From Chitinophagaceae bacterium (GTDB taxonomy: Bacteria > Bacteroidota > Bacteroidia > Cytophagales > Cytophagaceae): DNA of 45,847 nt. Within the stretch, counting starts at the first letter, position 1; every line of letters begins with the position of its first letter. Location: assembly GCA_028288405.1 (NCBI GenBank), contig JAQBNS010000060.1, positions 1-45,847 on the forward strand, in the 5' to 3' direction. Below the pieces are notes generated by a model. It was given only the letters and a program-made list of their open reading frames with translations. It was not told the DNA's origin and made no database searches. Below are positions 1 through 9,295 of the stretch, piece after piece. The translations under genes were made by a program, and so were the position numbers.

Positions 1-1928
1 TTTATTTCTATAAGGCATTCGATCTCATTAGGCTAAGATTCTATGCCTTTTGGGGATCAATTCTCTTTCTCTTTTTGCCATTCATTATTTTATTTCTAGT
101 ACCCTATTACCTGACTAAAGATTTAGACTTATGTAGGAAGATAGTAGTAGTCGTACCGTTTTTCTATGCCTTATCTTTTCTCTATTCTTTAACGAAAGCG
201 ATTAAAGCTAAAAACAGTGAATACAAAGATCCAATTTATAAACGTGAAATACTGGGTATGTACATCGCTGTTTTGTTCTGGGTTTCATTACCAATTATTG
301 TTTTCTTTAATGGCAGTCAATTGCTTGAAAACTCATTTGCCAATGCAGGTTTAGTGATTATGACATTGCTCTTCATACATAGAGCAATATTTGAAGCCAA
401 ACAAGAATATACCGCATTATTAAACTCTGAGAAAAGATTACAAGAACTCAATGAAAGCTTAAAGCTAAAAGTAAAAGAGCGTACCAAAGAACTGGAATTA
501 GCCAACGAACAAAAGACTAACACTTTTATCAATCTTGCACACGAAACTAAAACCCCGCTTACATTAATCAATAATTATCTCAGCGACTATATTGAAAAGT
601 ATGGCCAAAATAAAGAAATCAATACTGTAAAATACAACATTGAGCGTCTTACTAGAGATATTGTAAACTTCTTTGATTCGGAGCGTTTAAGAAAGGGAGT
701 AATTATATACAACCATTCACAGGTTGCTGACTTTAGCTCTATTTTGAAACAAAGTATTGAACTGTTCAAGCCTTACAGTGAGAAAATGGGAATGTCTTTT
801 CATTCTGATATTGAAGATAAAATATTTATTACTGCTGACCCTATAGCTTTAAACAGGATCATAAACAACCTGATTGAAAATTCTATACGTTACGGTAAAA
901 ACAGTGGACAAATTGATATCAAACTATATAAAGACAAAAGTCATATATTCTTTACTGTAAAAGATGACGGGGCAGGCATTGCGCCTAAGTTTCACAAAAA
1001 AATATTTGAAGGATACTTTCAAATCAATTCTGAAAAGAGAAACTCACAAGGTTTAGGAATGGGGCTTTCCATTGTGAAGCAAATTGTGAACTCTTTAAAT
1101 GGTAGAATCAGTTTAATAAGTGATCCAGAACGAATAGCTGGTACTGAATTCACTATACAGTTTGTCTACAACGAACAATCTACTGAAAGCACATCAAGTT
1201 CTTATGGCAATACAGAACATTTCCAGCGCGAAATACTAGATAAATTAAACGAAGAATATGATGACGAACGTCCAACCATCATGCTCATAGAAGACAATAT
1301 CGCCTTGCTTAACTACATGCTTTCTAAGTTGAAATCAAAGTACAACTTACTTTATGCAACTGGCGGAAGAGAAGCCTGGGAGAAAGTAAAAACAGCTAAA
1401 TACATTGATTTAATTATCTCCGATGTAATGATGGATAAGGGTGATGGTATTGAATTTTATAAAATAGTCTCAGCCAATAAAAAATACAATCATATTCCAT
1501 TCATCTTTTTAACTGCCAAAAGTACGGTTAAAGATAAAGTAGAAGGCTTATCACTCGGAGCAATCGATTACATTGCCAAACCTTTTTTACTCCATGAGCT
1601 TTCTGCAAAAATAGAAGCTATTCTCAAAAATCATCAAAAACAACGTGAAGCTCTTATTAAATCGTTCCGGGTATATTTAAACGATACAGAAGAGCCCAAA
1701 CCTGCAAATGATCCTGATACTCAATTTGTCGAAAATTGTCAAAAGCTTTCATTGACCTCTCGTGAAATAGAAATAGCTAAACTTATGGCTACAGGACAAA
1801 CTTACAAATCCATCGGAGACACCTTATACATATCCGATAAAACCGTAGGTAAGCACGTAGAGAACATTCTTAAAAAAGCATCCGTTACAAATAAGACTGA
1901 GTTGGTGAATAAACTTTACGGAAAATAG
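1..1928 (+). CDS. Hybrid sensor histidine kinase with receiver and LuxR-type HTH (5' end outside window)
   Basis: The frame is open from the first base (first full codon at 3) with no good start, so the gene begins upstream. Visible order: hydrophobic segments that look like the last helices of a multi-pass (possibly 7TM-DISM-like) membrane domain to about base 400; a coiled stretch ending KVKERTKELELANEQ; a HisKA H-box NLAHETKTPLTL with the phospho-accepting His at 540-542; a HATPase domain with an N box (NRIINNLIENSIRYG) and G boxes (DDGAGIAP, GLGMGLSIV); a receiver domain (LIEDN, phospho-Asp in SDVMM, Lys in AKPF); and a C-terminal GerE/LuxR helix-turn-helix (SREIEIAKLMATGQTYKSIG). Fusion of kinase, receiver and DNA-binding domain makes a one-protein two-component system, probably acting from the inner membrane. 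Inference: the repeat/palindrome just downstream (1975-2019) may be its target. The domain calls are secure; the stimulus is unknown. Confidence 0.9.
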   Translation, partial: YFYKAFDLIRLRFYAFWGSILFLFLPFIILFLVPYYLTKDLDLCRKIVVVVPFFYALSFLYSLTKAIKAKNSEYKDPIYKREILGMYIAVLFWVSLPIIVFFNGSQLLENSFANAGLVIMTLLFIHRAIFEAKQEYTALLNSEKRLQELNESLKLKVKERTKELELANEQKTNTFINLAHETKTPLTLINNYLSDYIEKYGQNKEINTVKYNIERLTRDIVNFFDSERLRKGVIIYNHSQVADFSSILKQSIELFKPYSEKMGMSFHSDIEDKIFITADPIALNRIINNLIENSIRYGKNSGQIDIKLYKDKSHIFFTVKDDGAGIAPKFHKKIFEGYFQINSEKRNSQGLGMGLSIVKQIVNSLNGRISLISDPERIAGTEFTIQFVYNEQSTESTSSSYGNTEHFQREILDKLNEEYDDERPTIMLIEDNIALLNYMLSKLKSKYNLLYATGGREAWEKVKTAKYIDLIISDVMMDKGDGIEFYKIVSANKKYNHIPFIFLTAKSTVKDKVEGLSLGAIDYIAKPFLLHELSAKIEAILKNHQKQREALIKSFRVYLNDTEEPKPANDPDTQFVENCQKLSLTSREIEIAKLMATGQTYKSIGDTLYISDKTVGKHVENILKKASVTNKTELVNKLYGK

Positions 1929-1974
1929 ATTCACTACAAAAATGTCATTTTCAGGCTTTATAAACTTTTGGATG

Positions 1975-2019
1975 TATAAATACGGTATATCCCTTATATA
2001 AATACGGTACATCCCGTAT
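1975..2019. promoter_or_regulatory. Tandem 22-bp repeat containing inverted-repeat operator-like sites
   Basis: Two head-to-tail 22-bp units (1975-1996, 1997-2018) share TATAAATACGGTA(T/C)ATCCC. Each holds an inverted repeat: ATACGG-TACATC-CCGTAT is perfect at 2002-2019, and the copy at 1980-1997 has one mismatch in six. The spacing is about two helical turns. It sits 33 bp before the receiver gene ATG at 2053 and just after the LuxR-type kinase gene, so a dimeric regulator site is a fair inference. Confidence 0.5.
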
Positions 2020-2052
2020 TGCCTAAACGCACATTCATACTCAATTTTGGGT

Positions 2053-2451
2053 ATGGCAAAAATCAAAATCCTTTATATAGATGAGGAGCAAAATAACCTC
2101 AATGCTTTCAATGCTTATTTTAGGAGGAAGGAAGCGTTTAGTGTTATATGCGGTCTTAGTATTAAAGAAGTCACAAGTCACCTGGAACAATATGTTCATG
2201 TACTTGTGATTGATCATGCCATTCTAGAGGAAGAAGGACTTATTTTTTGTCAGAATCCTAGTTTAGAAAAAACAGCCATCATTGCTGTAACAGCTCGCCG
2301 AAGCTTTGAAATTTTAGATCTAGCAGTAGATCAAGGAATAATTTTCAAGTATCACTGCAAACCTTATGATCTAGATACTATTTCTAAATCCATTGAAGAA
2401 GCTATTGAATGTTCAAACAATAATAATATAAACAATGTAAACCAACACTGA
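2053..2451 (+). CDS. Stand-alone response-regulator receiver-like protein
   Basis: About 132 residues, one CheY-like receiver fold and no output domain. The acidic start KILYIDEEQNN and the conserved Lys-Pro near the end (FKYHCKPYDLDTI) match the family. The Asp in VLVIDHAIL stands where the phospho-acceptor should be, but the usual following Met-Pro is missing and the Thr/Ser step (AVTARRS) is only loosely kept, so phosphorylation is likely but not certain. The ATG at 2053 is preferred over an in-frame TTG two codons upstream. It follows the hybrid kinase by 124 bp, with the 1975-2019 repeat between them, so it may be a partner or target of that kinase. Confidence 0.7.
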   Translation: MAKIKILYIDEEQNNLNAFNAYFRRKEAFSVICGLSIKEVTSHLEQYVHVLVIDHAILEEEGLIFCQNPSLEKTAIIAVTARRSFEILDLAVDQGIIFKYHCKPYDLDTISKSIEEAIECSNNNNINNVNQH

Positions 2452-2517
2452 GATATATTCAACTACTAACTTCAACTCTTATTTAGCAAAGAAATTTAAA
2501 CTCTCAGTTTTAAAACA

Positions 2518-3198
2518 ATGAAAACAAAAATGACTCCTTATCACAAAATTGCATTTACCTTTTTGGTCTTATCTCTAACTATCACTCTTGCTAATGGGCA
2601 AGAAATAGTAGAAAAAAAGAATGGCGGACAAAAACAAGCCAGCTATCTCTTTGCCAGCGCTGGGGCTTCTATACCTGTAGGATTTATTAAGGACAAGTCA
2701 TTGTCTGCATCAACAGGACCTGTCATAACCTTAGGCTATCACTATTTTTTCAACAAAAGATGGGGTATGGGCATCACTGCCAATGGAAGTTTTTATAAAA
2801 GTAAATTAAATCCATATTCCATTTATACTTCAACAACATCTGAAAATTGGCAACGCGCTCAAATGTATGTGAGTGCTTCGTATACTCCTATTCTGAAAAA
2901 TAAATGGGCGGTCGATATTGTTCAGGGTATTGGGTTATTCTACATGAATGAACCAACTTATAACTATAGCTATTATAATACTCTTAATAATACATTTTAC
3001 AGCTACGATAGCTATGGCCATAGTGATTGGAATACGGGGTATAATATTGGTTTAAGAGGAAGAGTATTACTCAAAGATAACATTGGTTTGTTTTCAAGTT
3101 TTAATTATTTCTATGCACTTGATGTACGTAGTAAAGGTGCTGGAGGATTTAACTCTGTAGACTGTGAATTAGGAATAGTTGTGAATCTAAAAAAATAG
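2518..3198 (+). CDS. Exported outer-membrane beta-barrel protein
   Basis: 226 residues. A Sec signal peptide (hydrophobic IAFTFLVLSLTITL, then LANGQ-E) is followed by alternating hydrophobic/aromatic strands (SYLFASAGASIPVG, GPVITLGYHYFF, WGMGITANGSFY, MYVSASYTPIL, IGLRGRVLL, IGLFSSFNYFYAL) and ends in a strand (CELGIVVNLKK). This is the pattern of a small eight- or ten-strand barrel of the OmpW/OMP_b-brl type in Bacteroidota. No enzymatic motif is seen. It lies 66 bp after the receiver gene and 38 bp before lnt; a shared transcript is possible but not shown. Confidence 0.7.
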   Translation: MKTKMTPYHKIAFTFLVLSLTITLANGQEIVEKKNGGQKQASYLFASAGASIPVGFIKDKSLSASTGPVITLGYHYFFNKRWGMGITANGSFYKSKLNPYSIYTSTTSENWQRAQMYVSASYTPILKNKWAVDIVQGIGLFYMNEPTYNYSYYNTLNNTFYSYDSYGHSDWNTGYNIGLRGRVLLKDNIGLFSSFNYFYALDVRSKGAGGFNSVDCELGIVVNLKK

Positions 3199-3236
3199 TG
3201 TGATTAATTTTTAACACAAAAAACAAACCTAGCTTC

Positions 3237-4793
3237 ATGAATCCAATTCTTAAAAATACATTATACACCCTACTCAGTGCATTATTGTTCATTGCCTCAT
3301 GGGCAGAAAATGGCTTTCCCTTTTCTCTATTTATTGCATTTGTTCCTCTTTTACTTATTCGATCTGAGAGTATTTCAAAAATACACTATGCAGCTTATGT
3401 CTTTTTGACTTTTGTTATACTAGGTTTTGTAAGCTTCTTGTGGCTTTGCAAAATTTCATGGACTGCTTCTCTTGTTTTAATTTGGCAGCCTATACTGATG
3501 ACTATACCATTCCTACTGTATCAGTATATGCGCAAAAATGACAGGGCAATGTTAGCTAATTTTGCATTCATTGCCTTTTGGTTATCATTGGAATTACTTT
3601 TTTTGACCTGGGATTATGCCGTGCCTTGGGTGTTAATGGGTAATGCATTTGGAAGTTGGGTAAAAGTCATTCAATGGTATGAATATACCGGAATTTTAGG
3701 CGGAACACTTTGGGCCTTGTGTGTAAACATTTTGGTATTACAGTCGATACAATCAAAACGGATCAAGTGGGTGTATGCATTTGTCTTAGCTATCGCGTTA
3801 CCTCTTATTACTTCATTGTTGCTTTATGCGAATTATAATGACCCAAATGAAAAGGTAGAAGTTGTAATGGTTCAACCCAATATAAATCCATTTACAGAAA
3901 AATTTCCAGATGGAAAGAACTACATCTCCTTCATTCGCCAAATGGATATTTTGGTAAGCCTTGCATCATCTAAAGCAGACTCCTCAACAGATTATATCAT
4001 CTTTCCTGAAACCGCCATCATTCAAGGAATATGGGAAGATGATATAGCTCAAATTACCAAGTTTCCAGAAATCAAAAAACTGATGCTAGCACATCCAAAG
4101 AGTTGTTTGATCACGGGCATTGAAACATATATCCAACGACCTGTAGCCAAGGGCAGTTATACTTGTGCTCCGAGGTATGATAAGGCAATAGGTTATTATG
4201 ATCTCTATAATAGTTTGTTTGCGATTGATGGCAAGTTGAAAGTAAACAAACAAAGCAAAGAAAAATTAATTCCTTTTTATGAAAGAGTTCCACTGGCCAA
4301 TTGGGGCATTGTCAATAACCTCTTACAAAAACAAAATATCGACCCAGGATTAACAGCCTCTTCAAACAAAGAACTCTTACAAGGAAAAGAAGGACAGCTA
4401 ATAGCACCTGTTATCTGTTACGAATCAATCTATGGTGCACACACTGCTGACCTTGTAAAACGTGGAGCCAAATTTATTGTGATTATAACTAATGATGGAT
4501 GGTGGGATAAATCAGCTGGTAAAGCGCAGTTTTTTTCTTTGTCAAAAATAAGAGCCATTGAAACGAGACGATCCGTGGCTAGGTGCGCAAATACGGGCAT
4601 AACAGCTCTGATTGATCAGCGTGGAGAAATCATTGATAGATTAGATGAAGGCAAAAGAGAAGCCTTAAAAAATTCCATATCGATCAACAACAAGATTACT
4701 TTTTATGCAAGACATGGTGATTATATCGGATATCTATCGGCTATAACAGCAATCATTTTTCTTTTATCAACACACTTTACAAAAATAAAATAA
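3237..4793 (+). CDS. lnt: Apolipoprotein N-acyltransferase
   Basis: 518 residues, the usual length. It transfers a third acyl chain from a phospholipid to the N-terminal cysteine of lipoproteins at the periplasmic face of the inner membrane. The N-terminal ~200 residues hold several membrane helices; a C-terminal helix (about 490-510) anchors the protein. The nitrilase-like domain between them carries the Glu-Lys-Cys triad: E258 in IIFPETAI, K343 in KEKLIPFYERVPL and C394 in PVICYESIYG, followed by TNDGWWDKSAG and RAIETRRSVARCANTG, all family hallmarks. The neighbourhood is AT-rich and holds T9SS cargo genes rather than other lipoprotein-processing genes. It is the only lnt in this window; whether it is a second copy in the genome cannot be told. 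Confidence 0.95.
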   Translation: MNPILKNTLYTLLSALLFIASWAENGFPFSLFIAFVPLLLIRSESISKIHYAAYVFLTFVILGFVSFLWLCKISWTASLVLIWQPILMTIPFLLYQYMRKNDRAMLANFAFIAFWLSLELLFLTWDYAVPWVLMGNAFGSWVKVIQWYEYTGILGGTLWALCVNILVLQSIQSKRIKWVYAFVLAIALPLITSLLLYANYNDPNEKVEVVMVQPNINPFTEKFPDGKNYISFIRQMDILVSLASSKADSSTDYIIFPETAIIQGIWEDDIAQITKFPEIKKLMLAHPKSCLITGIETYIQRPVAKGSYTCAPRYDKAIGYYDLYNSLFAIDGKLKVNKQSKEKLIPFYERVPLANWGIVNNLLQKQNIDPGLTASSNKELLQGKEGQLIAPVICYESIYGAHTADLVKRGAKFIVIITNDGWWDKSAGKAQFFSLSKIRAIETRRSVARCANTGITALIDQRGEIIDRLDEGKREALKNSISINNKITFYARHGDYIGYLSAITAIIFLLSTHFTKIK

Positions 4794-4829
4794 TCAATAA
4801 TTAATTTTCAACCAATAATTTTCAAACTC

Positions 4830-7349
4830 ATGAAAAAACTAACTTTTACAAAACAGGTTCTCATCCTGTTCTTTTTAGGCTGCTTTAACCTTGCATTTGC
4901 AGGGGGCGGTGGACATGGTATTTTCCCACTATGCAAAGACATGCATATCGAAGCATCGAGGGACTGGTATCCAGGAGTAACAGTAGAGTATAACGTGAAT
5001 TACTCTGAAAACTCAGGTGGTGCCAACCAAACCTGGGATATTACAGGAGGAACAATTATTGCGGTTAATGGAAATGCTTTACCTACAGGTTCGGTTCCGT
5101 ACAATGGATTGACTTATTCTGTTACAAAAATTTTTAGCGAAAAAGTTCCTTCTTTTGACTTCAAAGACCCCAATAATTTAACAGTAGATGTTAATTCCAA
5201 TCTTTATGCAACACTTTTGGGTATAGCGACAAGTTATTTCAGGCCTGAAACCAATAACCCCTATGTGAAAATTACTGTAAAATGGGATGCTAATGCTTCT
5301 TATGCATCAATCTACTGTCGCTCGAATGGAATGGGGCTAAGTGGTGTATGTGGTAGCGGAGAAGAAAAAAAAGAGTTCTGGAAAGATTGTGTTGATAATA
5401 ATAACTCAATAGCTCTTGTTAGTGATCAGACAATAATTCCTAGTTGCTCCAACGGAGGTCACTTTCGATTTGTTATAAATAGTAACGTCAAAAACTCAAA
5501 TATATCATGGACGCTTCCTTCAAACTGGTATATCTATTCAGGTTCAACAAATTCAGGTTTTACAACAAGAAGTGGTAAAGATGTTTTTGCAGTAGAAGGT
5601 TATGCAACTTTTAATGGTGATGTATCAAAATTAGGAGGACAAGTATCTGTAAATGTAACAAGACTATGTAATGGAGGTGTTGCTAGATTTTCACATTATA
5701 TCATACCAGAAAATTTCTCAGCAAACATAACATCTCCTATTCAAATATGTCCTTATATTCCAGATGCACCAGTCAACGTTACCGTCACAGGTGTAGAACC
5801 ATTTAGTTATGTATGGAGTAAAAACAAAGTTTCTTCTGCCTGTACAAGCGGTAATGGATGCCCTACTATGATATATAGTACCAATGAAATTATGAATGAA
5901 AATCTTTCAGTAAAAGTTTCTAGTGGTGCTTGTTTTACTACAGCCAACGTACAGTGGACAAAAGTTGATCCCAATGCAGCATGGACAGCTTATCAAATAT
6001 TCAACAATTTTGTACCCGAAGCTCTTGCCATAGATGTGAATGCTACGAGCGATTTTTCGCAGCATACAGATATACTTACAGACCAGGTAGGACTTCCCTA
6101 CTATACCGCTCAAAATGGTCTAATATACACTTATGAGTATGTCACTACTCCATATGTAGGTTGGAAAAATAAATCTATTTCAACAGCGACAACTGCTACC
6201 CTAGCTAAAGGGCCAATGGCGATCTATGAACCTACACCTGGCAATAAGACGATCTATTACCTTAATGCTTCAGCGTTGATATCTAAGGTAACTTCGAGTG
6301 GCACAACATGGACAACTAGTCCTGTATTTGGCCCGGTTGGTGTTGCAAGATCTATTAAAGTAAATTCTAGCAACCAGTTATTCTATATCAATACTAACAA
6401 TCAAATTTATGGAGCAGTCAATAATTATGCTACTCCACTAGCTACAGTATTGGCAGGAACTAAAATGACGATTACAAATAATTATGTGTACTACTTTAAT
6501 ACCAGTGGTCAAATAGAAGCTATTAACTATACCATATCTCCTTATACGCCTATCACTTTCAGTGCAGCTAATAGCGACTCCAAAGTATTTTCTGGTTATA
6601 ATCTTACTTATTTTGCATGGCAAAACTATTCTGACATAGAAGCAGATGTTGCGGGAAATGTATATTATGTAGGAGCCACTAACAGCTTGTACAAAGTAAA
6701 TGCAAGCACAAATACGTTGAGTAAAGTTTCGAGCTTCATTAAATACAATGGATTCTTAAATACAGGACAACAAGCAGGCGTTGTGTATGCAGGAAGCATA
6801 GACAACAACATCTATCAGTATGCTGCATCAAACGGAGATTCTCCAATTGAAATATCTTTTGTAGGTGGCAATAAAACCTGGCCTATAGGAAGTAGTTCTT
6901 ACAGTGGCTGGTGGGGACAACAAGGAGCTATTCGATTTAGAGCTCCAAATGTCTTCTATCTTTCTGCAGATGGTAGAGTAAAAATGATTTCCTATAATAC
7001 AAGCAATTTTTGTACACCTAACGTGTTGCGCCAATCTAATGAACCAATGGAACCATCAGCGCAATCTATAAATGAAGAACTACAAGATGAAAACAATTTC
7101 TCAGTTCAACCTAATCCGTTAGTAGCCTCTTCAACTATTAATTATAAGATACCTTCTACTTCTGACGTTAAAATTATATTGTACAATAGCATGGGGGATG
7201 TTGTAAATACAGTTATCGAAGTACAGAATCAGGAAGCTGGAACTTATACCTATTCTCTTGAAAACACCAATTTGCCTAAAGGGTTACTTATTTGTCAATT
7301 TTATGTAAACGGGCAAAAAAGAAAACAAATAAAGGTACTAAACAACTAA
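4830..7349 (+). CDS. Large secreted protein with T9SS type A sorting domain
   Basis: 839 residues. A Sec signal (KKLTFTKQVLILFFLGCFNLAFAG) leads into a long extracellular part with Cys-rich beta-sandwich stretches to about residue 370. Next come repeated short units with IYYLNASAL, LFYINTNNQIYGA, YVYYFNTSGQIEAI and NVYYVGATNSLYKV, which look like beta-propeller blades. The last ~75 residues are a Por secretion-system (type A) domain: FSVQPNPLVASSTINYKI, VKIILYNSMGDVV and a final KGLLICQFYVNGQKRKQIKVL. Family knowledge: such domains send proteins through the T9SS, usually with removal of the tag and cell-surface attachment or release. No catalytic motif was found; adhesion or recognition is a guess. 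A terminator follows at 7364-7398. Confidence 0.8.
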   Translation: MKKLTFTKQVLILFFLGCFNLAFAGGGGHGIFPLCKDMHIEASRDWYPGVTVEYNVNYSENSGGANQTWDITGGTIIAVNGNALPTGSVPYNGLTYSVTKIFSEKVPSFDFKDPNNLTVDVNSNLYATLLGIATSYFRPETNNPYVKITVKWDANASYASIYCRSNGMGLSGVCGSGEEKKEFWKDCVDNNNSIALVSDQTIIPSCSNGGHFRFVINSNVKNSNISWTLPSNWYIYSGSTNSGFTTRSGKDVFAVEGYATFNGDVSKLGGQVSVNVTRLCNGGVARFSHYIIPENFSANITSPIQICPYIPDAPVNVTVTGVEPFSYVWSKNKVSSACTSGNGCPTMIYSTNEIMNENLSVKVSSGACFTTANVQWTKVDPNAAWTAYQIFNNFVPEALAIDVNATSDFSQHTDILTDQVGLPYYTAQNGLIYTYEYVTTPYVGWKNKSISTATTATLAKGPMAIYEPTPGNKTIYYLNASALISKVTSSGTTWTTSPVFGPVGVARSIKVNSSNQLFYINTNNQIYGAVNNYATPLATVLAGTKMTITNNYVYYFNTSGQIEAINYTISPYTPITFSAANSDSKVFSGYNLTYFAWQNYSDIEADVAGNVYYVGATNSLYKVNASTNTLSKVSSFIKYNGFLNTGQQAGVVYAGSIDNNIYQYAASNGDSPIEISFVGGNKTWPIGSSSYSGWWGQQGAIRFRAPNVFYLSADGRVKMISYNTSNFCTPNVLRQSNEPMEPSAQSINEELQDENNFSVQPNPLVASSTINYKIPSTSDVKIILYNSMGDVVNTVIEVQNQEAGTYTYSLENTNLPKGLLICQFYVNGQKRKQIKVLNN

Positions 7350-7363
7350 TATTCATACCAATT

Positions 7364-7398
7364 AAAAGCCATCTCCTTTCTTAAGAGATGGCTTTTTA
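7364..7398 (+). terminator. Rho-independent terminator after the T9SS cargo gene
   Basis: Inverted repeat AAAAGCCATCTC ... (A)GAGATGGCTTTTT with an ~8-nt loop, followed by T residues, 15 bp after the stop. The A-run and T-run make it usable on both strands. Confidence 0.8.
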
Positions 7399-7426
7399 CT
7401 ACCTTGTTTGCTCATTGTTTGGGGAA

Positions 7427-9256
7427 ATGAAGCTTGTTTTAACTCTCTTTTCTTTGTTGATTACTTTACATTCTTTCGCACAGAAAGAAGCCAGGAATTG
7501 GTATTTTGGAGACCAATGGGGATTCAATTTTTCCAACACACCTCCAACACTAACACATAACTCAGGCAGCCACTCTATATTTGGTATGGCAGTTGCAAGC
7601 GATTCGCAAGGCAACTTACTTTTTTATACCAATGGCATAAATGTATGGAATGTCGATCATCAAATCATGACCAACGGAAGCGGATTAAAAGGACATCAAG
7701 GCCTTGGTCAGTCTGCTGTTATTGTTCCTGTAGAGAATGAGACTATTAAAAAATACTATATTTTCACTAGCGATGGAGGCACCTTTAATATGGGTTTCCC
7801 TAATGATTCTGTCTTTGCCTACTCTGTTGTAGACATGTCTTTAAAAGGAGGAAAAGGAGACGTAACTATTAAAAATGAAATTCTAATATCCCCAGTTAAT
7901 GAATCTGTTGCGGCAGTAAAACATGCCAATGGTATTGATACCTGGGTACTGACACATAAATTAAATACTAATGAGTTTTATGCTTACCTAGTAAGTGCTT
8001 GTGGAGTATCTTCACCTGTAATTTCCAATGAAGGGCCTATACAATTAGAATTTTACCAGAACTACTTAAAAATTTCTCCTAATGGAAAAAAAATAAGTTA
8101 TGCCTTTGGCCCCGGAACTCAGAAACAATACGTTTTTGATTTTGATAACACTTCCGGCCTAGTTACAAATAGTTTAAGCTTAGGAGAAAATTCCGGATTT
8201 GTCAGATGTTCTTTTTCGCCCAATAGTCGTTATTTATATACTGAAGGAACTCTACCTCCTACTGGTGACTTGGTCTTTCTAAATCAATACGATTTACTAG
8301 CAAGTGATATACCTGCATCATTAAAAAGTATAGCGGATACCTCTATATCCGCAATGCAACTTGGAATAGATGGAAAACTGTATATTGCTACTTCACGAAC
8401 AAAACAGTTCATAGATGTTTTGCATAATCCAAATGAACCATTAGATCAAGCTAACTATCAGCGTGAAGCTTATGTTGTAGAAGGCAATCAAGGAGTTAAT
8501 GGATTCCCTAATTTTATTGAGAGTTATTTTTCTCCTGACTTTGCATACGTGATTCCTGTACGTCCAACTTTTTTTTCCAATAGAGTATGCATAGGAGATA
8601 GTACGTCATTTAATAGTCAAAATACAACTGCTGTTCAGTCGTTCCATTGGGATTTTGGAGAACCAGCTTCTGGGAGTAATAACCATTCTACTTTAACCAA
8701 TCCTAAACACTTATATCAAAAAACTGGTCAATATAATGTACAATGTGTCTTTCAAAATTCAATTTGTAATGATACCATAATACAAATCATAAAAGTTGAT
8801 TCATTGCCTTTTGTATCATTAGGGAATGACATCCATAGGACAACATGTAATAATGAACCTATAATGCTTGATGCAGGTAAAGGTTTTTCATCTTACTTAT
8901 GGCAAGATAACTCAACCAACCAAACATTGGCCACTACTAACAAAGGGACGTACAGCGTTAAAGTAACAAATAGCTGTGGAATTTATACTGGCAGTATCAC
9001 TATAGAAAAAAGCACTTACTCTATTCCAAATCTCATCACACCGAACAACGATAATAAAAACGACCAGTTTGAAATTATAACTCAAGGTGAAAAAGGTAAA
9101 CTTTCAATTTGGAACTCTTGGGGTGCAGAGGTATACAAAAATGATTTTTATGATAACAGTTGGGATGCCTCTAACGTCGGAGCAGGCTTGTATTACTATA
9201 GCTACCAATTATTAGACTGTCCTGTAAATGCGGGATGGTTGCAGGTTATTAAGTAA
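7427..9256 (+). CDS. PKD-domain secreted protein with T9SS type B (gliding-associated) C-terminal domain
   Basis: 609 residues from the ATG at 7427. An upstream in-frame ATG at 7388 lies inside the preceding terminator and would add residues in front of a clean signal peptide (KLVLTLFSLLITLHSFAQ), so it is rejected. The N-terminal half begins NWYFGDQWGFNFS and reads like a WD40/beta-propeller-like region found in many Bacteroidota surface proteins. A PKD domain follows (FHWDFGEPASGSNNHS...NPKHLYQKTGQYNVQC), then an Ig-like strand region (YLWQDNSTNQTL...GTYSVKVTN), and a CHU_C/type B sorting domain (IPNLITPNNDNKNDQF, LSIWNSWGAEVYK, GAGLYYYSYQLLDC). Type B proteins pass the T9SS and include large adhesins. 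A function beyond surface display is not visible. Confidence 0.85.
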   Translation: MKLVLTLFSLLITLHSFAQKEARNWYFGDQWGFNFSNTPPTLTHNSGSHSIFGMAVASDSQGNLLFYTNGINVWNVDHQIMTNGSGLKGHQGLGQSAVIVPVENETIKKYYIFTSDGGTFNMGFPNDSVFAYSVVDMSLKGGKGDVTIKNEILISPVNESVAAVKHANGIDTWVLTHKLNTNEFYAYLVSACGVSSPVISNEGPIQLEFYQNYLKISPNGKKISYAFGPGTQKQYVFDFDNTSGLVTNSLSLGENSGFVRCSFSPNSRYLYTEGTLPPTGDLVFLNQYDLLASDIPASLKSIADTSISAMQLGIDGKLYIATSRTKQFIDVLHNPNEPLDQANYQREAYVVEGNQGVNGFPNFIESYFSPDFAYVIPVRPTFFSNRVCIGDSTSFNSQNTTAVQSFHWDFGEPASGSNNHSTLTNPKHLYQKTGQYNVQCVFQNSICNDTIIQIIKVDSLPFVSLGNDIHRTTCNNEPIMLDAGKGFSSYLWQDNSTNQTLATTNKGTYSVKVTNSCGIYTGSITIEKSTYSIPNLITPNNDNKNDQFEIITQGEKGKLSIWNSWGAEVYKNDFYDNSWDASNVGAGLYYYSYQLLDCPVNAGWLQVIK

Positions 9257-9261
9257 GCCTA

Positions 9262-9295
9262 CCTTATTAGCTTTGTACCTAGCTACAAACTAAGG
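9262..9295. terminator. Probable bidirectional terminator between convergent genes
   Basis: The 33-bp gap between two convergent stops holds CCTTA ... TAAGG arms enclosing TTTGTA-CCTAGC-TACAAA. The stem is bulged and there is no long T run, so this is only moderately strong. Confidence 0.4.

Noticed and set aside
7388..7427. Longer start for the PKD/type B protein at ATG 7388
   Set aside because: It lies in the terminator stem of the preceding gene and would put 13 residues ahead of a complete signal peptide.
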